In this document: positions 47,017-56,763 of the stretch, in pieces
How positions within the stretch are numbered: position 1 is the stretch's first letter
Layout of the letters: each line of letters starts with the position of its first letter
Source: Paraglaciecola sp. L1A13
Lineage (GTDB): Bacteria > Pseudomonadota > Gammaproteobacteria > Enterobacterales > Alteromonadaceae
Reading direction: 5' to 3'
DNA: 64,000 nt
NCBI RefSeq assembly: GCF_009796745.1
Contig: NZ_CP047024.1
Span: forward strand, 1,302,001-1,366,000
Translations under genes and position numbers: made by a program
The notes under the pieces: model-generated
What the model was told of the DNA's origin: nothing
The model's input: the letters and a program-made list of their open reading frames with translations, nothing else
Database searches by the model: none

Positions 47017-48209
47017 TGCAGAATATTTGTATTTTAGGCGCTACAGGCTCCATCGGAAAAAGCACTATCGACGTAGTATTACGCCACCCTGATCTATACC
47101 GAATTCATGCGTTAACTGCCCACAGTAGTGTTGATAAACTTATTGAGCTGGCAAAGTTGTGCCAACCTAAATATCTAGTCTTGTCTGATATCAGCCAATT
47201 TAAACATGCACAACAAGCGCTTTTATCTGCGGGTATAAAAAGTGAGTTGCTAGCTGGTGCACAAGCATTAGCTGATGTTGCCAGTGCAGATGACGTTGAT
47301 GTAGTGATGGCTGCTATTGTTGGTGGCGCAGGTTTACTTCCCACCATTGCAGCTGTTAAAGCGGGTAAAAAGGTATTGTTAGCCAATAAAGAATCGTTGG
47401 TTATGTCTGGTGAAATCTTTATGGATGCAGTCAGAGAACATAACGCTCAGTTGTTGCCGATAGACAGCGAACATAACGCTATTTTTCAATGCTTACCCCA
47501 TGATTATCATTACGGTGATTTGGCCTCATCTGGAATAAGCAGTATTTTACTAACGGGTTCAGGGGGGCCATTTAGAGAAACTCCCCTTGGCGAATTAATG
47601 CAAGTTACGCCTGCTCAAGCTTGTGCTCATCCTAATTGGGATATGGGCCAAAAGATATCAGTTGATTCAGCAACCATGATGAATAAAGGGCTAGAGTTTA
47701 TTGAAGCTCGTTGGTTGTTTGGTTTACAAAGCAACGATATCCAAGTGGTTCTGCATCCCCAGAGTATCATTCATTCTATGGTGCAATACCGAGACGGCTC
47801 AGTGCTTGCGCAGATGGGAAATCCAGATATGCGCACACCAATAGCGCATGGGCTTGCTTATCCAAAACGTATCGATTCAGGTGTTCAGCCACTTGATTTT
47901 CAAACGGTAAGTAATTTTAGTTTTAGTCTTCCTGAGCCTGAGCGCTATCCAAATTTATACCTTGCAATCGAAGCTGCAAACGAGGGGCAATCCGCCACTA
48001 CGGCGCTAAATGCGGCCAATGAAGTTGCTGTGGCTGCATTTTTATCAGGTCATATAGGTTTTACACAAATCGCTCAGGTAAATGAGCAATGTCTTACGCA
48101 AATGGGTGCATGTCAACTCGATAATATAGATGCGATTGTCGCATGGGATCATGAGTGTCGTAGTGCCGCACAGCAGATCATTTCTTCTTATGCACGAGAG
48201 GCAAGTTAA
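47016..48209 (+). CDS. dxr: 1-deoxy-D-xylulose 5-phosphate reductoisomerase
   Basis: 397 residues from the ATG overlapping the cdsA stop (TAATG). NADPH motif ILGATGSIGKSTIDVV at the N-terminus; LLPIDSEHNAIFQCL holds acidic metal ligands; ISVDSATMMNKGLEFIEA holds the substrate loop. It forms MEP, the committed step of the non-mevalonate isoprenoid pathway, feeding uppS upstream. Confidence 0.97.
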   Translation: MQNICILGATGSIGKSTIDVVLRHPDLYRIHALTAHSSVDKLIELAKLCQPKYLVLSDISQFKHAQQALLSAGIKSELLAGAQALADVASADDVDVVMAAIVGGAGLLPTIAAVKAGKKVLLANKESLVMSGEIFMDAVREHNAQLLPIDSEHNAIFQCLPHDYHYGDLASSGISSILLTGSGGPFRETPLGELMQVTPAQACAHPNWDMGQKISVDSATMMNKGLEFIEARWLFGLQSNDIQVVLHPQSIIHSMVQYRDGSVLAQMGNPDMRTPIAHGLAYPKRIDSGVQPLDFQTVSNFSFSLPEPERYPNLYLAIEAANEGQSATTALNAANEVAVAAFLSGHIGFTQIAQVNEQCLTQMGACQLDNIDAIVAWDHECRSAAQQIISSYAREAS

Positions 48210-49562
48210 ATGTTGGGCTTTTTATGGAGTTTAGGGTCTTTTATCGTTGCGTTGGGTATTTTAGTCGCCGTACACGAATGGGGACATTTCTGGGTTGCTA
48301 GACGTTGCGGTGTAAAAGTTGAACGCTTTTCTGTTGGGTTTGGCAAAGCGCTTTGGCGTCGAACTGACAAACTTGGTACTGAATATGTTATTGCCGCGAT
48401 CCCTTTGGGCGGCTATGTCAAAATGCTAGATGAGCGTGTGGATGAGGTATCAGAAGAAGATTTACCCCATGCATTTAATCGTCAGCATGTATTAAAGCGA
48501 ATCGCTATTATCGCAGCCGGGCCACTAACCAATTTCATTTTTGCCATATTCGCGCTGTTTGTGATGTATTTGATTGGTGTACAAACCATCAAGCCAATGC
48601 TCGGCGAAATCAAGCCAGACAGTATTGCTAGCCAAGCAGGCTTGATTTCTGGGTCAGTGATTACAAAGATAGGTGATCGTGAAACTATAGATTGGCAAGC
48701 GGTGAATCTTGAGTTGATTTCATATATAGGGGACGACAGTTTACCGATTACTGTGTCATTACCAAACAGCCCTGTTGAACAAACGAGATTGTTAGATTTA
48801 AGCACTTGGCAATTTAATCCAGATAAAGACTCTGCAATCGATAGTTTAGGCCTATCAGTATACCGTCCCAATATACTGAGAGTCGTAGGTTTAGTGGCCG
48901 AGGACTCCGCTGCACAGCAGTTGGGATTGAAGGTCGGCGATAAAATTCAGCAAGTAGATGGAACTACCATGCTAAATTGGGAACAAATAGTGAGCTATGT
49001 TGCAAAACGTCCCGATACAGATGTTTCAATTCAGGTGTTAAGAGACGATCATGTTGTTGAATTAAACGGCATGTTAGGCTCTCGCCAAGATGGTGACAAA
49101 CAAATTGGGTACTTGGGTGTAAGCCCGACGTTAGCAGCATGGCCCAAAGGGGTATTGTTTACGCACCAATATGGTCCTATTGATGCCGTCGTTCAAGCGA
49201 GCGATAAAACATGGCGTCTTATGACCCTTAGCATTGAAATGCTAGGCAAGTTAATTACAGGTGATGTATCGGTTAATAACCTTAGTGGACCGATTTCCAT
49301 TGCCCAAGGTGCTGGGATGAGTGCGAGTTCAGGAATCGTGTATTTTCTGAGCTTTTTAGCGTTAATTAGCGTCAATTTGGGAATTATTAACCTTTTACCC
49401 ATTCCTGTGCTTGATGGCGGCCACTTACTCTATTACTTTATAGAGCTTTTACGTGGTCGACCCGTGCCGGACTCTGTACAAGAGATTGGTTTTAAAATAG
49501 GTGGCTTATTATTACTCCTGTTTATGAGTATCGCCATTATTAACGACATTATGCGTTTATAA
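48210..49562 (+). CDS. rseP: Site-2 protease RseP
   Basis: 450 residues. HEWGH in AVHEWGHFWVARRCG near residue 22 is the zinc HExxH; VLDGGHLLYYFIE in the third helix supplies the distal Asp. Two PDZ domains lie between about 115 and 310. It cleaves RseA in the sigma-E envelope stress pathway, which controls the bamA-skp genes that follow in E. coli. The start abuts the dxr stop. Confidence 0.97.
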   Translation: MLGFLWSLGSFIVALGILVAVHEWGHFWVARRCGVKVERFSVGFGKALWRRTDKLGTEYVIAAIPLGGYVKMLDERVDEVSEEDLPHAFNRQHVLKRIAIIAAGPLTNFIFAIFALFVMYLIGVQTIKPMLGEIKPDSIASQAGLISGSVITKIGDRETIDWQAVNLELISYIGDDSLPITVSLPNSPVEQTRLLDLSTWQFNPDKDSAIDSLGLSVYRPNILRVVGLVAEDSAAQQLGLKVGDKIQQVDGTTMLNWEQIVSYVAKRPDTDVSIQVLRDDHVVELNGMLGSRQDGDKQIGYLGVSPTLAAWPKGVLFTHQYGPIDAVVQASDKTWRLMTLSIEMLGKLITGDVSVNNLSGPISIAQGAGMSASSGIVYFLSFLALISVNLGIINLLPIPVLDGGHLLYYFIELLRGRPVPDSVQEIGFKIGGLLLLLFMSIAIINDIMRL

Positions 49563-49624
49563 TTTTTATCGGCCAGTTTGGTCTAAAGCACAAACATATG
49601 TGCGCTTAGGAAGAATGTTAATAA

Positions 49625-52099
49625 ATGAAGTTTAAACAGTTAGTTGCTGCAGGATTGATGTTATCCGTTGCCGGAATGGCAAAGTCGGCCCCAGAAAGTG
49701 AATTTGTCGTCTCTGATATTAAGATAGAAGGCCTGCAACGTGTGGCACTTGGTGCGGCATTAACCTACTTGCCGATCAAAGTCGGCGATGAAATGAACAG
49801 CTTCCGTATCGCACAAGCCATTCGGTCATTATATGCGTCTACGCATTTCGAAAGTATAGAAGTGTTACGCGATGGTGATGTGCTGGTGGTGAAGGTGAAA
49901 GAACGCCCGACTATCAGTAATATTATTCTTGAAGGCAATGACGATATTAAAGATGAGCAGCTTCAAGAAAGTTTAGATGGCAGCAATATCCGCTTAGGGG
50001 AGCCTTTGGATAAAACGGTTCTTACTTCGATTGAAAACGGCTTGAAAGATTTCTATTACAGTATTGGTAAATATAATGCAGATGTAAGCGCGATCATTAC
50101 GCCACTGCCGCGAAATCGAGTTGATTTGAAGTTACTTTTTGAAGAAGGTGATGCTGCAAAGATAGAGCAAATCAATATTGTAGGTAATAGCATTTTTGAT
50201 GATGCCACCTTATTCGAGCTAATGGAGCTCAAATTCGATGCGCCTTGGTGGGACTTTTTATCTGAGACTCGATATCAGAAACAAACCCTTACTGGTGATA
50301 TGGAAACCGTTACAAGCTACTACAAAGACCGCGGCTATTTGAAATTCGATATTGAATCGACTCAGGTTTCTATGACACCGGAGAAAGCCGGTATCTATGT
50401 AACATTGAATATCGATGAAGGTGAGCAGTATAAAGTATCAGAAGTCGAGTTGGTTGGTGAGTTGTTGGGCCATGAAGATTACCTGAAATTAGTACTGCCT
50501 ATTACACCCGGCGAGTTGTATAACCAAGCTGAGGTGACTTACACAGAAGAATTCATTAGTAAGTATTTTGGCCGGTTTGGCTATGCGTACCCATCAGTTG
50601 CAACTATTCCTGAAATTAATGAAGAAGACAAAACGGTTAAGTTGACCCTGTCGGTTGACCCAGGTAAGCGTATATACGTGCGTCGTATTAATTTTGAAGG
50701 CAACATTGGCACAGCTGACGAAGTATTACGTCAATCAGTGACGCAAATGGAAGGCGCATGGTTGTCAAACTCAACCTTAGAGTCATCGAAGAATGCACTT
50801 TCGCGTTTAACCTATATGGAGAGTGTGGATTTTGAAACTGTTCGCCTGCCAGGCGAAGACGATAAAGTGGACGTTAATTTCAGTGTTAAAGAGCAAGCTT
50901 CAGGTTCGTTTAACGCAGGTATCGGTTACGGTGACAGAACCAAACTGAGCCTACAAGCGGGTATTCAACAGGATAACTTCTTAGGCACTGGTAAACGTAT
51001 TGCCTTGAACCTGAGTACCACTTCGTACCAGAAAAGCGCACAAATTTCTTATACGGATCCTTATTTCACCATTGATGGTATCAGTTTAGGCGGTTCAGTC
51101 GGTTACAGTGAATTTGATGGCGAAAGTGCCGGTTTCATTCAATATAACTCTAAACAATATTCGGTTGGCGCTAACGTGGGTTACCCCATTGATGAGTTTA
51201 ATCGAATTAATTTCGGTTTAACCTACAGTAATGTTGAGTTATTCCAAAGTACATCTTACGAACAAACAACGCGTTTTTATAACCAGTTTGTTGATGAGAG
51301 TAACCCAGATGATTCGATTAAGTACGACAGTTTCTTAGCGTCGGTCGCGTGGATCCGTTCAACCCTTAACCGTGGTGTATTCCCAACTGCGGGTTCATCC
51401 CAACGGGCCTCTTTTAGCATTACTACGCCGAATTCTGATGTTAACTATTTCAAAACTGAAGTTGATACCAAGTTTTACTTCCCATTATCCCGCAATCAAC
51501 GTTGGTCATTCTTGGCACGTTTGAAATTGGGTTATGGTAATGGTTATGGCACGGCGAACGGTGTAGATCAGATATTACCGTTTAACCAAAACTTTGGTGC
51601 AGGTGGTAGTGATTCTTTACGTGGTTTTGAAAACAATACAGTTGGTCCTCGTGGTGTGCAGTTGACGCCTTCAGCCATACGTGACATCGACGGTAATATT
51701 ATCTACGGTAGCTCGGTGAACGACACTGTAACTATTTCGTCTCGTTCGCTTGGTGGTAATGCTATGATTTTGGGCGGTGTTGAACTCATCGTCCCAACTC
51801 CGTTTGTGGAAGCTGATTTTGATAACTCAGTACGAACCAGTTTATTCGTAGATGTGGGTAACGTATGGGATACCGAGTTTAGGTATGACCGCTACAAAGA
51901 TCTCACGCTTAATACACAGTTTAATAACGATCCGTTGGAAGATTATAGTGACTATAAGTTGTATAGAGCTTCCGGTGGTGTTTCTGTACAATGGTTGTCG
52001 CCTATGGGGCCTATGGTATTCAGCTTCTCAAAAGCGATTGAATCCAGAGAAGGGGATGACACGAAGTTTTTCTCTTTTAACATTGGTCAAACATTCTAA
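49625..52099 (+). CDS. bamA: Outer-membrane assembly factor BamA
   Basis: 824 residues. A signal peptide (MKFKQLVAAGLMLSVAGMA) is followed by five POTRA domains (about 24-425; for example FVVSDIKIEGLQRV, IYVRRINFEGN) and a C-terminal 16-strand barrel ending in Phe (FSFNIGQTF). The VRGF-like loop is LRGFENNTVGPRG. It inserts beta-barrel proteins in the outer membrane. No dedicated promoter was picked out in the 62-base gap to rseP. Confidence 0.97.
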   Translation: MKFKQLVAAGLMLSVAGMAKSAPESEFVVSDIKIEGLQRVALGAALTYLPIKVGDEMNSFRIAQAIRSLYASTHFESIEVLRDGDVLVVKVKERPTISNIILEGNDDIKDEQLQESLDGSNIRLGEPLDKTVLTSIENGLKDFYYSIGKYNADVSAIITPLPRNRVDLKLLFEEGDAAKIEQINIVGNSIFDDATLFELMELKFDAPWWDFLSETRYQKQTLTGDMETVTSYYKDRGYLKFDIESTQVSMTPEKAGIYVTLNIDEGEQYKVSEVELVGELLGHEDYLKLVLPITPGELYNQAEVTYTEEFISKYFGRFGYAYPSVATIPEINEEDKTVKLTLSVDPGKRIYVRRINFEGNIGTADEVLRQSVTQMEGAWLSNSTLESSKNALSRLTYMESVDFETVRLPGEDDKVDVNFSVKEQASGSFNAGIGYGDRTKLSLQAGIQQDNFLGTGKRIALNLSTTSYQKSAQISYTDPYFTIDGISLGGSVGYSEFDGESAGFIQYNSKQYSVGANVGYPIDEFNRINFGLTYSNVELFQSTSYEQTTRFYNQFVDESNPDDSIKYDSFLASVAWIRSTLNRGVFPTAGSSQRASFSITTPNSDVNYFKTEVDTKFYFPLSRNQRWSFLARLKLGYGNGYGTANGVDQILPFNQNFGAGGSDSLRGFENNTVGPRGVQLTPSAIRDIDGNIIYGSSVNDTVTISSRSLGGNAMILGGVELIVPTPFVEADFDNSVRTSLFVDVGNVWDTEFRYDRYKDLTLNTQFNNDPLEDYSDYKLYRASGGVSVQWLSPMGPMVFSFSKAIESREGDDTKFFSFNIGQTF

Positions 52100-52151
52100 A
52101 TCCAGTATTGTTTAGTGCTGAAAAATAACGATTAAAAATCAGGAGTATCTT

Positions 52152-52667
52152 TTGAAAACATTTACTAAAAGTCTTGTAGCAGGGGCGTTAATAAGCGCAG
52201 TAGCATTCAGTAGTGCAGCATTAGCAGAGCAAAAAATCGGTGCGGTTAACGTACAAGGTATTTTCCAGTCTATGCCCCAAGCTGCCACCATCCAACAAGA
52301 CTTAGCGGCAGAGTTTAAAGACAAAACTGAAGAAGTTAGCCGCTTAGAAAAAGACATTAAGTATTACATTGAAAAAAATCAGCGTGATGCAGCGACTATG
52401 AGTGGCAAAGAAAAGCAAGAACTAGAAAAGAAAATTAACGAACTTCGCGAAGAATACAGCGCAAAAGCTCAGCCGCTTCAGCAAGAAGTGCAAGGACGTT
52501 TGAAAGAAGAGCAAAATAAATTGCTTGGTTTTATTAAACAATCTATCGATGTAGTAGCAGCTAAAGAAAAATATGATGTTATCTTAAATGCTAACGCAGT
52601 AGCGTTTATCAATCCTGACAACGACATCTCTAAGAAAGTACTAGAGCAAGTTAGTAAAGTTAAATAA
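52152..52667 (+). CDS. skp: Periplasmic chaperone Skp (OmpH)
   Basis: 171 residues. A signal peptide ends near ALAEQK. A long lysine/glutamate-rich coiled coil from about residue 55 to 120 is the gripping arm of the trimer. It carries outer-membrane proteins across the periplasm to BamA, encoded upstream. The start is TTG with AGGAG 6 bases upstream. Confidence 0.95.
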   Translation: MKTFTKSLVAGALISAVAFSSAALAEQKIGAVNVQGIFQSMPQAATIQQDLAAEFKDKTEEVSRLEKDIKYYIEKNQRDAATMSGKEKQELEKKINELREEYSAKAQPLQQEVQGRLKEEQNKLLGFIKQSIDVVAAKEKYDVILNANAVAFINPDNDISKKVLEQVSKVK

Positions 52668-52704
52668 GTCCCTAGGGACATTTGATAAATAAATAGGACT
52701 GAGT

Positions 52705-53739
52705 TTGAATCATACCGTTAGCTTACAGCAATTAGCTGATAAAATTGGTGCGACGTTGCATTTGGCAGGCAATGATACTGCCGACGAGCCAATCCATTCA
52801 TTGTCGACGTTAGCGTCAGCGGGCAATGGTCAGATTTCCTTTTTGTCCAATAGTCGGTATCGTAGCCAACTTGAAAAAACGGCCGCACAGGCCGTTATTT
52901 TAAAATCCGAAGATTTATCGCATTGTCAGTGCTCAGCATTAGTGATGGACAATCCTTATGTTGGGTTTGCTCTCGCCGCACAACTACTTGACTCTACTCC
53001 TCGTTCGGCAAACGGTATATCACCTTTAGCGGTGATTGCTGAAGATGTTGAGCTGGGGGAAAACGTTAGTATTGGAGCACATGCCGTAATTGAATCGGGT
53101 GTTAAGCTTGCTGATAACGTACAAATTGGTCCCGGTTGTTTTATAGGTCAAGGCGTAAGCGTTGGCGCGAACAGCAAATTGTGGGCAAACGTGACACTGT
53201 ATCATCGAGTGGTATTGGGTCAAGATTGTTTGATTCAATCTGCGACAGTTATTGGCGCTGATGGCTTTGGTTATGCAAATGACAAGGGTCGTTGGGTGAA
53301 AATTCCTCAATTGGGCACGGTTATCATAGGTGATCGTGTTGAGGTAGGCGCCAGTAGCACTATTGATCGCGGTGCACTAGATGACACTATCATTGGAGAT
53401 GGTGTTATTATTGATAATCAGTGCCAAGTGGCGCACAACGTGACCATCGGTGAAAACACCGCTATCGCAGGGTGCTCAGTTGTTGCTGGTAGTACTAACA
53501 TCGGCCGTAATTGTACAATTGGTGGCATGGTGGCAATTAATGGACACATGGAAATTTGTGATAACGTTTATATTACAGGTATGAGTATGGTGACAAAAGC
53601 CATAGACAAACCTGGCGTTTACTCTTCCGGAATGCCCGCTATTGAAAACCGAGAGTGGCGAAAAAATGCAGTGACGTTGCGTAATCTTAGCACCCTCAAT
53701 CAGCGTGTCAAAACACTCGAAAAATCGCATTTAAAATAA
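52705..53739 (+). CDS. lpxD: UDP-3-O-acylglucosamine N-acyltransferase
   Basis: 344 residues. A N-terminal uridine-binding domain ([13 protein letters not shown]) is followed by left-handed beta-helix hexapeptides and a helical end. The catalytic His is in [13 protein letters not shown]. It adds the N-linked acyl chain of lipid A. The start is TTG with AGGAC upstream. Confidence 0.96.
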   Translation: MNHTVSLQQLADKIGATLHLAGNDTADEPIHSLSTLASAGNGQISFLSNSRYRSQLEKTAAQAVILKSEDLSHCQCSALVMDNPYVGFALAAQLLDSTPRSANGISPLAVIAEDVELGENVSIGAHAVIESGVKLADNVQIGPGCFIGQGVSVGANSKLWANVTLYHRVVLGQDCLIQSATVIGADGFGYANDKGRWVKIPQLGTVIIGDRVEVGASSTIDRGALDDTIIGDGVIIDNQCQVAHNVTIGENTAIAGCSVVAGSTNIGRNCTIGGMVAINGHMEICDNVYITGMSMVTKAIDKPGVYSSGMPAIENREWRKNAVTLRNLSTLNQRVKTLEKSHLK

Positions 53740-53781
53740 GTCGTCTCGCCAGTCAGACGACTTAATTGAGGAGATAACCTG

Positions 53782-54228
53782 TTGGTTAATAATGTCAATC
53801 AGCTTGGAATTGAAGAAATTCTTGAGCTTTTACCCCACCGTTACCCATTTTTATTACTTGATCGTGTTACCGACTACACCTTAGGTGAATCGATTACTGC
53901 TTATAAAAATATTACCTTTAATGAACCGTGTTTTACGGGGCATTTTCCCGGTAAGCCTATTTTTCCTGGGGTATTAATTTTAGAAGCATTAGCTCAGGCA
54001 GCAGGTGTGTTAGGTTTTAAAACAGCAGGTAATAGCGACGATTTGTATCTGTATGCAGGTATTGATAAGGCTCGCTTCAAGCTGCCTGTTATGCCTGGAG
54101 ATCGTCTTGATATGGACGTAAAACTGATTAAAGAACGTCGTGGTATCTGGAAATTCCACGGTGTTGCAAGCGTTGATGGAAAAACTGCCTGCGAAGCTGA
54201 ATTTATGTGTGCAATGCGGAAACTATAA
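53782..54228 (+). CDS. fabZ: 3-hydroxyacyl-ACP dehydratase FabZ
   Basis: 148 residues, hot-dog fold. The catalytic His is in [13 protein letters not shown] and the Glu in [15 protein letters not shown]. It dehydrates 3-hydroxyacyl-ACP in fatty acid synthesis and competes with LpxA for 3-hydroxymyristoyl-ACP. The start is TTG with GAGGAG 8 bases upstream. Confidence 0.96.
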   Translation: MVNNVNQLGIEEILELLPHRYPFLLLDRVTDYTLGESITAYKNITFNEPCFTGHFPGKPIFPGVLILEALAQAAGVLGFKTAGNSDDLYLYAGIDKARFKLPVMPGDRLDMDVKLIKERRGIWKFHGVASVDGKTACEAEFMCAMRKL

Positions 54229-54229
54229 C

Positions 54230-55000
54230 GTGATACATCCTACAGCTATTATTCATCCTACGGCGATTATCGCCGAGGATGTAAAAATTGGGCCGTACTG
54301 TTTGATTGATGCCAATGTTGAAATTGGCTCGGGTACGGTACTTGAATCTCATGTTGTGGTGAAAGGTCATACCAAAATTGGCAAGAATAATCGATTCTTT
54401 CAATTTGGGTCGATCGGTGAAGATTGTCAGGATAAAAAGTATGCTGGCGAGCCTACCCGGCTTATCGTAGGTGATAATAATGTCTTTCGTGAATCGGTAA
54501 CCGTGCATCGCGGTACCGCGCAAGACAAAGCGCTTACTCAAATTGGTTCTAATAATCTATTTATGGCTTACGCCCATGTGGCCCATGACTGCCTAATCGG
54601 TAATGACACTATTTTAGCAAATAACGCTACATTAGCCGGTCATGTGCACGTTGGTGACCATGTGATCCTTGGGGGTATGACTGCTTTTCATCAATTTTGC
54701 CACATCGGCTCGCATAGTTTTGTTGCCGGTGGCGCAATTGTATTACGAGATGTGCCGCCTTATGTGATGATCGGCGGCGATAAAAGCACCCCTCATGGCA
54801 TTAATACCGAAGGCCTCAAACGGCGCGGATTTGATAAAGACGTGATCATGCAGTTACGCCGAGCTTACAAAGTTTTGTATCGTAACGGGCATCGTGCTGA
54901 TGAGGCCGTTGAGCTATTGAACGAAATGGCCGCCATAACGCCAGAAGTTAAAATATTGGCTGATTTTGTGGCGACCTCATCACGAGGTATTGTGCGCTAA
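54230..55000 (+). CDS. lpxA: UDP-N-acetylglucosamine acyltransferase
   Basis: 256 residues from the GTG at 54230, one base past the fabZ stop; this matches the family start (VIHPTAIIHPTAII) and length, and the frame continuing back into fabZ is a shadow. Left-handed beta-helix; the catalytic His lies in MAYAHVAHDCLIG. It catalyses the first step of lipid A synthesis. Confidence 0.96.
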   Translation: MIHPTAIIHPTAIIAEDVKIGPYCLIDANVEIGSGTVLESHVVVKGHTKIGKNNRFFQFGSIGEDCQDKKYAGEPTRLIVGDNNVFRESVTVHRGTAQDKALTQIGSNNLFMAYAHVAHDCLIGNDTILANNATLAGHVHVGDHVILGGMTAFHQFCHIGSHSFVAGGAIVLRDVPPYVMIGGDKSTPHGINTEGLKRRGFDKDVIMQLRRAYKVLYRNGHRADEAVELLNEMAAITPEVKILADFVATSSRGIVR

Positions 55001-55002
55001 GC

Positions 55003-56157
55003 ATGAGCGAAGAAATAATTAGAGTAGGGATAGTTGCCGGGGAGACCTCCGGCGATATTTTAGCTGCTGGGCTAATCCGCAGTATCAAAAAGCAATATCC
55101 GAATGCTGTATTCGAAGGCATAGCCGGACCACGCATGCAGGCCGAAGGCTGTACAACCATCTTTGATATGGAAGAGTTATCAGTTATGGGGTTGGTCGAA
55201 GTACTGTCACGTATTCGTCGCCTGTTATTTATACGAAAAAGCTTATATCAGCATTTTATGGCGAACCCACCTGATGTGTTTGTTGGAGTGGATGCTCCGG
55301 ATTTTAATTTGCGTTTAGAGCTTCCTCTTAAAAAGGCCGGTATTAAAACCGTGCATTATGTGAGTCCCACTGTTTGGGCTTGGCGTGAAAAGCGCGTGTT
55401 CAAAATAGCAAAAGCGACAGATCTTGTTTTAAGTTTGTTTCCCTTTGAAAAACAAGTCTACGACAAACATAATATTCCGTGTCGATTTGTTGGCCATACC
55501 ATGGCCGACAGTATTGATATCAATCCTGATAAAGACGCAGCAAGGCGGGCATTGAAAATACCTGTCGATGAACGTGTGTTAGCGTTATTACCCGGCAGTC
55601 GCAATAGTGAAGTCACTATGCTTTTAGATATCTTTATGCGTAGCGCTGAATTATTAGCTGAGCAAGTAGCAAGTTTATGTGTGCTAATTCCGGTGGTAAA
55701 TAAACAACGTAAGCTTCAGGTTGAAGATTATATGCGTGAGCATTCTGTGAGTGTTAATTATCGTATTGTTATCGGTCATGCCAGAGAAGTGATGATTGCA
55801 TCTGATGCTGTTTTACTTGCATCAGGGACGGCAACGTTAGAAGCGATGTTGTGTAAACGACCTATGGTGGTGGCATATCGTTTGAAGTGGTTAACTCATC
55901 AAATGATGAAACGGTTATATATTGCCAAGTATTTTGCTTTACCGAATATTCTCGCTGACGAAGCGTTAGTTCCTGAGCTTTTACAAGAAGATGTGAATCC
56001 GGAAAATATCGTTGCAAAGTTATTACCTTATTTCACCCAAGAAGAAAGTGACAAAGCCGCATTAGTTGCACGTTTTACCGAATTACACATTTTGCTTAAA
56101 CAAGATGCTGATGCTCAAGCAGCCAATGCTGTGCTGTCATTAATAGAAACAACATAA
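55003..56157 (+). CDS. lpxB: Lipid-A-disaccharide synthase
   Basis: 384 residues of a GT-B glycosyltransferase. GIVAGETSGDILAAGLI at the start, YVSPTVWAWREKR, LLPGSRNSEV and LASGTATLEAMLCKRPMVV are all LpxB hallmarks. It joins UDP-diacylglucosamine and lipid X. It begins 2 bases after lpxA. Confidence 0.97.
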   Translation: MSEEIIRVGIVAGETSGDILAAGLIRSIKKQYPNAVFEGIAGPRMQAEGCTTIFDMEELSVMGLVEVLSRIRRLLFIRKSLYQHFMANPPDVFVGVDAPDFNLRLELPLKKAGIKTVHYVSPTVWAWREKRVFKIAKATDLVLSLFPFEKQVYDKHNIPCRFVGHTMADSIDINPDKDAARRALKIPVDERVLALLPGSRNSEVTMLLDIFMRSAELLAEQVASLCVLIPVVNKQRKLQVEDYMREHSVSVNYRIVIGHAREVMIASDAVLLASGTATLEAMLCKRPMVVAYRLKWLTHQMMKRLYIAKYFALPNILADEALVPELLQEDVNPENIVAKLLPYFTQEESDKAALVARFTELHILLKQDADAQAANAVLSLIETT

Positions 56158-56169
56158 GAGAGCATTTAA

Positions 56170-56763
56170 ATGACATCGTTAATCGCAGGGGTCGATGAAG
56201 TCGGCCGTGGTCCCCTCGTGGGGGATGTGGTAACTGCTGCCGTTATTTTAGATCCTAGCAAACCTATCATTGGTTTAGCCGACTCCAAGAAATTATCTGA
56301 AAAAAAGCGTTTAGTGTTGTTTGATTTAATTATGCAAAATGCTTTAGCGGTTAGCGTGGGCAGAGCATCACCAAAAGAAATTGACGAACTTAATATTTTG
56401 CACGCCACTATGCTTGCCATGACTCGCGCAGTTAAAGGCCTAAGTATGCGCCCTAGTTTTGTTCGAGTTGATGGAAATCGCTGTCCAATATGGGACTATC
56501 CATGTGAAGCTGTAGTGAAAGGTGATAGTTTGCATGCCGAAATATCGGCTGCTTCGATTATTGCCAAAGTTACCAGAGACGCAGAAATGACTGAGCTTGA
56601 TCAGCTATATCCTGAATATGGCTTTGCTCAACATAAGGGCTATCCTACAAAAGCCCATTTAGAAAAGCTCGCTGAATTTGGTCCTTTAGCGCAATATCGA
56701 ATGAGCTTTAAACCCGTGCAGCAATCGTTGTTGCAACGCGACGGGCAATTGGCGGGAAACTAA
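56170..56763 (+). CDS. rnhB: Ribonuclease HII
   Basis: 197 residues. The DEDD-type catalytic residues are in [15 protein letters not shown] (Asp, Glu), VRVDGNRCP (Asp) and [12 protein letters not shown] (Asp). It nicks at ribonucleotides in DNA. It abuts dnaE, with no bases between the stop and the next ATG. Confidence 0.97.
   Translation: MTSLIAGVDEVGRGPLVGDVVTAAVILDPSKPIIGLADSKKLSEKKRLVLFDLIMQNALAVSVGRASPKEIDELNILHATMLAMTRAVKGLSMRPSFVRVDGNRCPIWDYPCEAVVKGDSLHAEISAASIIAKVTRDAEMTELDQLYPEYGFAQHKGYPTKAHLEKLAEFGPLAQYRMSFKPVQQSLLQRDGQLAGN

Noticed and set aside
54140..54229. A longer lpxA N-terminus starting inside fabZ
   Set aside because: The extra 30 codons overlap fabZ and do not resemble LpxA; the GTG at 54230 gives the family start and length.
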